Shown in pieces: positions 55,195 through 64,000 of a stretch of 64,000 nucleotides of DNA (position 1 is the first letter of the stretch; the number at the start of each line of letters is the position of its first letter). This stretch comes from Limonium bicolor (lineage: Eukaryota; Streptophyta; Magnoliopsida; Caryophyllales; Plumbaginaceae). Made by a program: the position numbers and the translations under genes. The notes under the pieces are model-generated. The model was not told the DNA's origin. It did not search any database and saw only the letters and a program-made list of their open reading frames with translations. The stretch lies in NCBI GenBank assembly GCA_023374045.1, contig CM041779.1, positions 300,586,167 to 300,650,166 of the forward strand, written 5' to 3'.

Positions 55195-56733
55195 CTAGTG
55201 GTGATCTGGCATAGGGTTCCCGAAGATATTCCCGCGCTCTGAGAACTGAAGTCCCTGGTCAATCAGGTCTTGGATCTTATGCTGTAGGGCCCTGCAATGA
55301 TCGGTGTCGTGACCTGGTAACTGATGGTAGTGACAGAACTGATTTGGACTCCTGCCCAAACGGGTGACTCCTGGTCGGGGCGGAAGAGGCTGTAAGATGT
55401 TCTGCTCCTGGAGCTTTTTCAGAGCATGACTCAAAGGCCGACCGATATCTGTGAATTCTCGCTGACTGAAATCCGGTCTGGGAGGCGGTACCGCTCGATA
55501 GTTCCTCCCTTGCTCCCTTGGCTGCTGGACTGCATTCACCTCGTACTGTCCCGCGTACCTCTGCGGTGCGCTCTGTGCATAAGCTGTGGTTGGGTAGGAA
55601 GCTTTCGCCGGTTCAGATTTTGAGAACTTTGAGTTACTTCCGGCTCCTCGAGAATATCCAAGCTTTAGGTCTCCCCTGTGGATCTTCTCCTCCAAAACTC
55701 CTACCTGGCCCATGAGCATATCAAAGCTTGGAAAGTACATATACTTTAATTCATCATTGTACTGCTTTTGCATGTTCTCAACAATCATGCGAATTTGTTC
55801 CTGCTCATCCATCCTTGTGGGCATGCCCGCTGCTTTCCTCCTCCACCGCTTTATAAAGTCAGACATGGACTCACTTCCTGTTTGGCGCGTGCTGGCAAGG
55901 TCAGACCGGGTGATTTCCAAGTTTTTAGCATACTCAAAGTGAGTCAGGAAGGCTTCACATATCTCCTCGTACGTCTTGGTGTTCATTCTCTGAGTTAGGT
56001 ACCATCGTTGAGGAATCTCATCTAGGTACCGAGCGAAAACCTTGGCCTTCTGCATATCATTGAGCCTCAGGATAGACATCTCCCGATCAAACATCGCCAA
56101 ATGAATTTGGGGATCGGTCGAGCCCTTGTAGAGAGCCAAAGTGGGGAGCTTCAGCTTTGCAGGTAGCTCAACGTCTGGATAGGATCCCATGGAGAGGTAG
56201 TCAAAACCAGCAGGTTTTCCAGCCTTTTCCATGCGCTCAATGCGCCTCAGAGCCCTCTGAACCTCAGCGGCTAACTGATTCCCGGGAGCACCACCTCCAT
56301 ATCCGACATGGGTGTCATGTCCCTCCAAGGAGATATTGTCCATGCCGTATAAAGGGTTGACAAATCCTTGCAGTGGTCCTTCTCGTCTTGCTGCCTCCAA
56401 GGATCCTATTTTCTCATGGAGCTCAACTGTTGCCGCTGCATGCCGTGCCTCCAGGGCTTCAATGGCAGCTTGATGTTTCTGTACTAGGCTGGCCATTTGA
56501 TCCTGCTCCCCCATTGGACCCCCAGCGGTCCTGCTTTGGGCGGCCGTTTCCAATGCGGCCAACTTATCTTCTAGCTTGGCGATTGTGTCCACATACTTAT
56601 TCTCGAGTGCCTGGATTGCCTCCTGGTGCTTCAAATCAAAGTTTTTCATGAGTTCTTCAACAGAAGCGTTCTGGTTTTCACCCCCTGCTGGCTGATCCTC
56701 CTGAGAGATATCGTCATGCACCTGGACCGACAT
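55195..56733 (-). CDS. Element E gag, Tat/Ogre type (512 codons)
   Basis: Structural protein of the retrotransposon particle. Residues about 20-115 are alpha-helical and coiled-coil-like (ALENKYVDTIAKLEDKLAALE, then KHQAAIEALEARHAAATVEL). Residues about 190-350 hold the retrotransposon-gag core (PAKLKLPTLALYKGSTDPQIHLAMF, ARYLDEIPQRWY, YEEICEAFLTHF, ESMSDFIKRWRRKA). Near the C-terminus is a zinc-knuckle variant C467-X2-H470-X4-H475-X4-C480 (FCHYHQLPGHDTDHC), then LQHKIQDLIDQG and a stop 32 residues after the last Cys. No protease or pol follows, so the element is gag-only. The start used is the ATG at 56733. An open frame continues upstream (to about 56930) without an ATG in the same frame, so the true N-terminus may be longer or joined by splicing. 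The gag of the second unit helps show which parts are constrained. Confidence 0.85.
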   Translation of the reverse strand: MSVQVHDDISQEDQPAGGENQNASVEELMKNFDLKHQEAIQALENKYVDTIAKLEDKLAALETAAQSRTAGGPMGEQDQMASLVQKHQAAIEALEARHAAATVELHEKIGSLEAARREGPLQGFVNPLYGMDNISLEGHDTHVGYGGGAPGNQLAAEVQRALRRIERMEKAGKPAGFDYLSMGSYPDVELPAKLKLPTLALYKGSTDPQIHLAMFDREMSILRLNDMQKAKVFARYLDEIPQRWYLTQRMNTKTYEEICEAFLTHFEYAKNLEITRSDLASTRQTGSESMSDFIKRWRRKAAGMPTRMDEQEQIRMIVENMQKQYNDELKYMYFPSFDMLMGQVGVLEEKIHRGDLKLGYSRGAGSNSKFSKSEPAKASYPTTAYAQSAPQRYAGQYEVNAVQQPREQGRNYRAVPPPRPDFSQREFTDIGRPLSHALKKLQEQNILQPLPPRPGVTRLGRSPNQFCHYHQLPGHDTDHCRALQHKIQDLIDQGLQFSERGNIFGNPMPDHH

Positions 56734-57581
56734 GTCAGATGAGCTAGAATCTACCCTGGGCTGAAATAACGGAGGTGGGGAGTAGGCAGTCGGGTCAAAC
56801 GTCCGGAACTTCTGTCCCAGCGCCTTTCTGAAATCTTGCCTTCTTTCTGTTTCAGGACATAAAAAAGAAACATTAGGGCATGGGCTTTCAACAACGTGGA
56901 AGGGCTTTCCCCTGAGGGCCCTTGTGTTCTAGTTACAGGACTCTTTTGCTTTTTCGGACTATTTGGGCCGTTGAACATTCAAGCATTCCATTTGGACTAG
57001 GGAAACTGTTGGGCCGATACAGACATTGGGCCCGAGGCCCAGGAGAAAGATAACATATGCACAGAAATCTTACACAAGGTGATGATGCAAATGGCCTCAC
57101 AAGATGACTCAATCCAACGGGTACGGGTCGATCCGGAGAGGTGCTTGGGGCGCGAGCCCGGGTTGCCACAAAGGAATAGGGCTTGCACGCTATTCTCTTT
57201 GGGCTTCCCCACTTTTTCACATCACCTAAAGGTGTGCGTCTACGGTCGGGTCTTTGACTGACCAAACAATGGGCTAGGCAAGGGTACTGTCAGGAAAATG
57301 CTTGGGGCTAAAGCCCAGGTATTAAGGGGGTGTGGTTAGACGACACCCTCCTCTTTTCCCCCATTTATTCACATCACCTAAAAGGTGTGAGTCCCAGACA
57401 GGGGACCCTCAAACGGGTCCCGGGGTGAAATTGGCTTGCGTGGACCCTCGCTCTCATATGATGCAAGGGTGCAAAATTAAAGTGCGCACATAAATAACAA
57501 GCAACATAGTAAAAGCCATAAATAAATGTTTTCAAGTTAAGCCCTCTTTCTTAAAATTAAACAAGTTAAAATTAAGAAGTT
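56734..57581 (-). other. Element E 5' leader
   Basis: Region between the primer-binding site and gag. It contains two short hairpins with the same CACCT / AGGTG stem (57219-57237 and 57370-57389), each in the context ATTCACATCACC or TTTCACATCACC. It also contains G- and C-rich inverted stretches near 57300-57430. Leaders of retroelements often hold packaging and dimerisation signals; here that is only inference. The open frames at 56933-57265 are not conserved family proteins. Confidence 0.6.
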
Positions 57582-57601
57582 GGTCCCCAGCAGAGTCGCC
57601 A
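57582..57601 (-). promoter_or_regulatory. Primer-binding site of element E (tRNA-Arg type)
   Basis: Minus strand TGGCGACTCTGCTGGGGACC, 3 nt after the LTR end. This sequence is the site known for Ogre/Tat retrotransposons and is attributed to tRNA-Arg. It fixes the orientation and the LTR boundary. Confidence 0.88.
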
Positions 57602-57604
57602 GTC

Positions 57605-59354
57605 TGTGAGCCTCGATTTTAAACCCTATCCTATGTTGATTAAAGTGATTAGGATCTAAACCGGGTTTTAGGTCCACTTATAACCTAAGATTAATAACTA
57701 TGTCATATAACAATAATTATTAAAACCTAAGCTAGCTCACTGGAACCTATTATGAGTCGCCACCTAATTTTAACCTAGATCAAATTAGGAAAGGAGAGTT
57801 CGGGTTCGGGGGCTTGATATTCGACTTAATTGGGTTCAATTACTTTCATTACCCCTCCTAGGTCGTTTTTCCTCTACTTGGTTTAATTACGGCTTTTACA
57901 AAGTTGCTTTTTAACCTAGGTGCGCGCTTCTGTTTTTTTGTGTTTTCGCATTTAGACAGAAATAAAGTGGAAATTAAAACACCTAAACTAGGGTTTCGGA
58001 GGCAGAATTAGGTCAAATTTGTTCCATCCGTAGCCACAGACCTATTGTCCGAAGCCACGGACCCAGTTAACCTATATAAAGTAGAAGTCGAATTAAACAG
58101 AAATTGTAAGTCTGGGGCCTCGGACAAGCTGTCCGTGGGCCCGGACATTATTAAAAAAAACCTAATTTTAAAATTTTTAAAAATCCCGCCGCCGTGGGTG
58201 TCGAGCTTACGGACAGGGAGTCCGGGACCCCGGACACGACGTCCGTGGGTGCGGACAGCCCTCGGACGGCGGCTTTGAGGCTGTCCAGAAGGTGTCTTCG
58301 GCTCAAATTTTATGGGTGTGTAGCCTGAAAGATGTACAATACGTTAGTAGTCGAAAGTTTCTCAATTTGAATTCGAATATGCACGAAACTTGGTAAACAA
58401 GTTATTGGACAGAAGCTTGAATAAACAGCAAGCAGAAGCGTACGAAGGTTGGTTTGAGCCCAAATTTTGAGGCAAGATAGATAATACCGTGGAGAACTAG
58501 GGAAGTGGAGTTTCTACCTGTTTTACCTTTGGATTCACGTTTCTTCACACCGAGATTCGTTGAGTGCCGTTGATGGCAGACCCGAAAGGATTCGACCCAA
58601 GCTTCTGGTTGTTGGGTTCTTGCTGTTCTTCACGTTTTGGAGGTGTTTTGGTGGGGTTTTGATGATTGTTGGTGATTTGGGAATTTGAAAACGTGTTTAG
58701 ATGGTGATTTCGGGGGATTTTCGGTATGATTTGGGTGGCCGGGTGTTGGAAAACGTGAGAGAGAGAGAGGAGGCTGTGTTTCTGACTCTCTAGGGTTCTT
58801 GAGCATATGAGGTTCTGTTTTATCCAAAAACCTATCCCCTTATATAGACTTCTTAAAGATAAAGAAAATCTAGTAAAAGTAAGATTTTTTTTGATATTTT
58901 AATTAAGTGACTTCCCCAATGAATTTTGCGTGAGATTTTAACCACATGTCAAGGATGGATATTATGAATTTTCTGAGGTGGAACCGAATTTTTGAATATT
59001 GGAATATTTTAAATTGAATTTCTCGTCAGATTCAGTCAGAAATTGCTAGAAAATTATTGGAAATTCAAAAATATAAATTCCAACGCCATTATTTAAATGT
59101 CATCCTCTATCATGGGTTGAAATATCAAAGCGTTTCAAGCTGATTTGGGCATCCTTTGGAGGAGAGAGAAATCTTACAAGAGGTCTTAGGAGCCTTTAAA
59201 GATTACCAAAACGCCCCTGAAAGTGACGAAGCTGCTCCCCATGCCATGGAACGTGCCGATCGGGCCGGGATCCCTCACCGCTTGATTAAAATGCCTCTCA
59301 AACACCAGTACCTCGTAGACCCTAACCAGGGGGTCAAAATTTTGGGTTAAAACA
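57605..59354 (-). repeat. Element E middle LTR (1.75 kb)
   Basis: Repeats 50556-52224. On the minus strand it is the 5' LTR of the first gag unit and at the same time the 3' LTR of the second, because a polypurine tract and a second gag unit lie upstream (to the right). It holds about 140 bp (57858-57995) absent from the other LTR. No gene is seen. Confidence 0.88.
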
Positions 59355-62331
59355 GATTGCCCCCCGTCAACTAGCTTTGTAATGAAAGTGAGAAGGTAGT
59401 GGATGCCTAAGTGATACCCCAAAATTTCAAATGTTTCCAAGACCCTGCATGTTATCAGAAAACTGATAAGTTGTGTCGAGCTATTCTAAGGCGCTGACTA
59501 CCTACAATGAATGAGATGATGTCAAACTATTCTAAGGCGTTGACTACCTTTGATGAATGAGATGATGTCAAGCTATTCTAAGGCGTTGACTACCTATGAA
59601 GTAATGATGACTGGGTGGTATGCAGATGAAAGAATGCTGAAATGCTAATGATGCTAATGATGCTGATGATGTTGATGATGTTAATGATAATGCTAATGAT
59701 AATGTTGATGATAATGCTGATGATGCTGATGATAATGCTGATGATGCTCAGATGCTTCTGGGGACCGAAACCCGTGCCAATGCTCCTGGCTGGACCCAAT
59801 GTGGACTTATTGCCATCGCCCCCCAAGCCGGTGTGCAGGGATAACTCCTGGAAAAAACCTTGGGGACTTATTGCCTTTGCCCACCATTCGTTGACCCCGA
59901 AAATAAGTTGACATTGCAAAAGGAGGATTTATTGCCATCACCTCGCCAACTTTTCTGTCGCCAGGTCTTGTGACGCGCCTAGATAATGCAACTAGGTCTT
60001 ATGACGAGCCTATTTGAATGTGATGAATGCAATGTGTTTGATGAGTGTGGGTAAGCTAAAGGGGAACGCTAGGTCTTACTACAAGCCTAAGGGAATGCAA
60101 CTAGGTCTTATGACGAGCCTAAAGGATGGATATAGGTCTTATGACGAGCCTAAGGGTTGGAACTAGGTCTTACTACGAGCCTAAGGATGGATCTAGGTCT
60201 TATGACGAGCCTAAGGGTTGGAACTAGGTCTTACTACGAGCCTAAGGATGGATCTAGGTCTTATGACAAGCCTAAGGGTTATTCTAAGCGAAAGTGGGTA
60301 AAATGTATAAGTGGATGTAGAAGGATTAAGGTTCATGTCAAATCTGGAGATGGTAGTGCTCAAGATGGGCCTACGGATGTTTGGACGTGGAGGTAGGGCT
60401 TAAGACGAGCCTGTGGGAATTTGACGTGGAGGAAGGGCTTAGGACGGGCCTGTGAATGTTTGTATGTGGATGTAGGGCTTAGGACGGGCCTGTGAATGTT
60501 TGGAATGGGGAAGGGCTTAGGACGGGCCTGTGGGTGTTTGATGTGGAGGAAGGGCTTAGGACAGGCCTGTGAGAATGGTTTGAACCTTTGGGTTTTGGAC
60601 TTTTGGGCCTCCATCAGTGTTGTTGTCGTAATTGTTGGAACCAACAATTGCCCCCAGTATTCTTTCTTAAGGCAACCTGAGTTAGAGTTCATGGCAATCG
60701 ATAGGAACGATCGATTGCCCCCAGTATTGTCTTTGGCTAAGCGTGCGAACAAGTCTCGCCTCGTAGGGTCAAGGCTTGTTTTGATGTGGTGCTTCCTAAC
60801 CTACGCTCGACGGTGTTTGGTGTTTGCACTCGTTTCTCACTTACGGTCACAACTTCTCAACCATTGAATTTGACATTTGTTAGATTTACGCGTTCAACCT
60901 GTTACTTTCACGTGATTAGATACACAACTACTAAGTCGGAAGTCTTTTGAGCTTATAACGTGGCTATGGGGTGTGATGAATGACAACAGGATAATGGAGG
61001 AATGTTTAGGATATGTGGAGCTTTAAAGATGACCAAAGCTGCAACTTGCACCGTCCCTTGGACTTGTCTTCTTTACCTTGAAGTCGTTTGGCTATTTCAT
61101 GATGACTTAGCTTATGAACTTGGGACTTGGAACTTTTGGGTTGTTTCTTGCACCTTTCCTCTTTCTTCCAATTTTGGATTTCTTCGAGGCTTTTCAGGCT
61201 TGTCTTTCTTTGAACTTCCTTTCCTTCGGGGTTCTTGTGTTTCCCGGTTTTGAACTTTGAGAGCTGTTTTTGATGTGAGCTCATTTGGATCCTGTGTCAC
61301 TTCGGGACCATTTGCGGATCGTTTCGTCATGCTGGTAGCGGTTTTGCTTCTTTGGACTTGTGAAGTTGTTGCTCAAAAGTCGGGCTCCTTGCTTCCTTTG
61401 GTCACCGGGTCGGTTATCCATCATTGGCTAACTTGTTTGTGGAGCTTGTAATATTGTGAAAGAGGTCATATATGAAAAGCTCAGCGGGGGTGCCTAGGGT
61501 TTAATGTCTGGGTTCACAGGCTTTTGGCTGTGTGGTGCTGTACCTAGGTGCTTCGTCATCCCTGGTAGTTGTGTATCTGTTCTTTGTTACTTTTTACAGG
61601 TTTAAGCGTAAATTTACAAAATATCTCCTTCGACCGGAGTCATGCCGTTTACCTTACCTTTAAATGTGATCTCTCCGGAGTCGTGTAAAAATGACACGCT
61701 CTTTCACTCTTGGTTTTACCGCTCAAGGCACTCTCGCGAAGTGTACACTCGGAGACTTGCTTGCACAAAAGAAATAAACATTATCGCTCCTTAACTCATA
61801 TTGCCCCCAGTATTGCTGTGGGGTGTATTTGACGAACCTTAGAATGCCCAAGTTATTTATGGGGGGTGATTGCATGTGTGGTGGTAAACAATGATGGTGA
61901 GTGGTGACGGGGTGATTGTGAGTTTTTGTGTTTTTTTTTTGCTTTTTTTTTGATGAAATGACGGAATGCTGTGACATGTGGGATGGCTGTGGGGAAGGTG
62001 GTGAGTGTGCGGATGGGAAGGCGGTTTTGCACAGGGGGTTTCGTGAAAAACAAAGGTCCTTATTCTTATATGTTTGCAGACATGCCTTATGAGAGAGTTT
62101 TCTTTTCCTTTCTTTTCCTTTTCCTTTTAGCACATGAACGGAAGTATAAACGTTGAAACATGAACAAAGAAGAAATTTTATTGATGACCCAAGGGAACAA
62201 CAATGGTACAACAATAGTACCGAGTACCAATAAACAGTGACGAACTAGTTAAAACAGCCTAAAAGAAAAGAAAAAGGACAAGGACAAAAGCTACGCAAAA
62301 CAACTTAAAAGGAGGAAAAAACAACAAAGAT
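59355..62331 (-). other. Element E second unit, 3' noncoding region
   Basis: Second copy of 52225-55194, including the polypurine tract (59355-59370), microsatellite (59640-59745), minisatellites (59962-60277, 60387-60576), hairpins with GGGGGCAAT motifs (near 60647, 60713 and 61798) and the lysine-rich frame remnant (61006-61330). Differences from the first unit are mostly small indels. Confidence 0.85.
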
Positions 62332-63926
62332 TCCTAGTGGTGATCTGGCATAGGGTTCCCGAAGATATTCCCGCGCTCTGAGAACTGAAGCCCTGGTCAA
62401 TCAGGTCTTGGATCTTATGCTGTAGGGCCCTGCAATGATCGGTGTCGTGACCTGGTAACTGATGGTAGTGACAGAACTGATTTGGACTCCTGCCCAAACG
62501 GGTGACTCCTGGTCGGGGCGGAAGAGGCTGTAAGATGTTCTGCTCCTGGAGCTTTTTCAGAGCATGACTCAAAGGCCGACCGATATCTGTGAATTCTCGC
62601 TGATGAAATCCGGTCTGGGAGGCGGTACCGCTCGATAGTTCCTCCCTTGCTCCCTTGGCTGCTGGACTGCATTCACCTCGTACTGTCCCGCGTCTGCGGT
62701 GCGCTCTGTGCATAAGCTGTGGTTGGGTAGGAAGCTTTCGCCGGTTCAGATTTGAGAACTTTGAGTTACTTCCGGCTCCTCGAGAATATCCAAGCTTTAG
62801 GTCTCCCTTGTGGATCTTCTCCTCCAAAACTCCTACCTGGCCCATGAGCATATCAAAGCTTGGAAAGTACATATACTTTAATTCATCATTGTACTGCTTT
62901 TACATGTTCTCAACAATCATGCGAATTTGTTCCTGCTCATCCATCCTTGTGGGCATGCCCGCTGCTTTCCCCTCCACCGCTTTATAAAGTCAGACATGGA
63001 CTCACTTCCTGTTTGGCGCGTGCTGGCAAGGTCAGACCGGGTGATTTCCAAGTTTTTAGCATACTCAAAGTGAGTCAGGAAGGCTTCACATATCTCCTCG
63101 TACGTCTTGGTGTTCATTCTCTGAGTTAGGTACCATCGTTGAGGAATCTCATCTAGGTACCGAGCGAAAACCTTGGCCTTCTGCATATCATTGAGCCTCA
63201 GGATAGACATCTCCCGATCAAACATCGCCAAATGAATTTGGGGATCGGTCGAGCCCTTGTAGAGAGCCAAAGTGGGGAGCTTCAGCTTTGCAGGTAGCTC
63301 AACGTCTGGATAGGATCCCATGGAGAGGTAGTCAAAACCAGCAGGTTTTCCAGCCTTTTCCATGCGCTCAATGCGCCTCAGAGCCCTCTGAACCTCAGCG
63401 GCTAACTGATTCCGGGAGCACCACCTCCATATCCGACAGGGTGTCATGTCCCTCCAAGGAGATTGTCCATGCCGTATAAAGGGTTGACAAATCCTTGCAG
63501 TGGTCCTTCTCGTCTTGCTGCTTCCAAGGATCCTATTTTCTCATGGAGCTCAACTGTTGCCGCAGCATGCCGTGCCTCCAGGGCTTCAATGGCAGCTTGA
63601 TGTTTCTGTACCAGGCTGGCCATTTGATCCTGCTCCCCCATTGGACCCCCAGCGGTCCTGCTTTGGGCGGCCGTTTCCAATGCGGCCAACTTATCTTCTA
63701 GCTTGGCGATTGTGTCCACATACTTATTCTCGAGTGCCTGGATTGCCTCCTGGTGCTTCAAATCAAAAATTTTCATGAGTTCTTCAACAGAAGCGTTCTG
63801 GTTTTCACCCCCTGCTGGCTGATCCTCCTGAGAGATATCGTCATGCACCTGGACCGACATGTCAGATGAGCTAGAATCTACCCTGGGCTGAAATAACGGA
63901 GGTGGGGGAGTAGGCAGTCGGGTCAA
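62332..63926 (-). pseudogene. Element E second gag copy, frameshifted
   Basis: Same protein as 55195-56733, but open only in pieces: 63926-63444 (N-terminal coiled-coil part), 63447-62917 (gag core) and 62872-62332 (C-terminal part with the C-X2-H-X4-H-X4-C knuckle). Breaks lie near 63410-63465 (small deletions), 62960-62975, 62745 and 62690, and a base loss near 62390 shifts the last codons. Each break is one to a few bases, so they could be either decay or assembly error. Upstream, the frame runs on without an ATG towards the window edge. Confidence 0.85.
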
Positions 63927-64000
63927 ACGTCCGGAACTTCTGTCCCAGCGCCTTTCTGAAATCTTGACTTCTTTTATGTTTCAGGACATAAAAAGAAACA
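63927..64000 (-). other. Element E second unit, start of 5' leader (cut by window edge)
   Basis: Matches 56776-56870 of the first unit. If the unit is complete, a primer-binding site and a third LTR should follow outside the window, at roughly 64,700-66,500. Confidence 0.7.

Noticed and set aside
1..64000. Host genes, tRNA, rRNA, telomere or centromere satellite
   Set aside because: No exon series with known protein motifs outside retroelements, no tRNA fold, no rRNA words and no long satellite array were found.

Overview
This window looks like intergenic DNA from a seed plant with a large, repeat-rich genome. I found no host gene, tRNA, rRNA or CRISPR. Essentially every base can be assigned to LTR retrotransposons of the Ty3/gypsy superfamily. 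The plant type is inferred from a Tekay/Del-like chromovirus integrase with chromodomain remnant, TGGTATCAGAGC primer-binding sites (initiator tRNA-Met), a Tat/Ogre-like element with a TGGCGACTCTGCTGGGGACC primer-binding site (tRNA-Arg type), and deep nesting. The species cannot be determined.

Layout. The oldest visible layer is a minus-strand element, here called B-prime: 3' LTR piece 15103-15659, internal 15660-16817 and 49064-50555. Three groups of younger elements interrupt it. (1) Left: element A2 (plus strand; end of pol 9737-10791, 3' LTR 11116-15102) sits in the B-prime LTR. A2 is itself split by element A (minus strand; 5' LTR 5187-9736, internal 432-5186, 3' LTR running off at position 1). 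(2) Middle: a solo LTR C (16818-18013 plus 48745-49063, target duplication GTGCA). C is split by element D (5' LTR 18014-19146 plus 34470-38345, internal 38346-43839, 3' LTR 43840-48744). The D 5' LTR is split by element B (19147-34469, target duplication GTAAG). (3) Right: element E (minus strand, from 50556 to beyond 64000) forms a tandem LTR-gag-LTR-gag array with a period of about 7.1 kb.

Division of labour. Only A2 carries pol sequence. A and D have no usable ORF (LARD-like, with LTRs of 4.5-5 kb). B and E keep only gag (TR-GAG-like), from the Tekay-like and Tat/Ogre-like lineages respectively. A, B, B-prime and D would need enzymes from an A2-like partner. They share its LTR ends (TGAAATACCCC...TGTTACA) and its polypurine tract; A, B and D also show the same primer-binding site, which lies outside the window for A2 and B-prime.

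Most unusual signals. (i) The gag of element B reads as four exons separated by three very short GT-AG introns. (ii) In A, A2, B, B-prime and D the polypurine tract occurs twice, and each copy is immediately preceded by a small hairpin whose stem changes with compensatory bases between families. (iii) The primer-binding site is embedded in a hairpin that also covaries. (iv) A pair of GCACTTGC/GCAAGTGC hairpins and a block of about 140 nt are conserved in the noncoding interior of A, B, B-prime and D. (v) A candidate branch point and 3' splice site lie near the end of every Tekay-type LTR. The two LTRs of one element, and the two E units, differ largely by 1-2 nt indels. Some frameshifts may therefore be assembly error.
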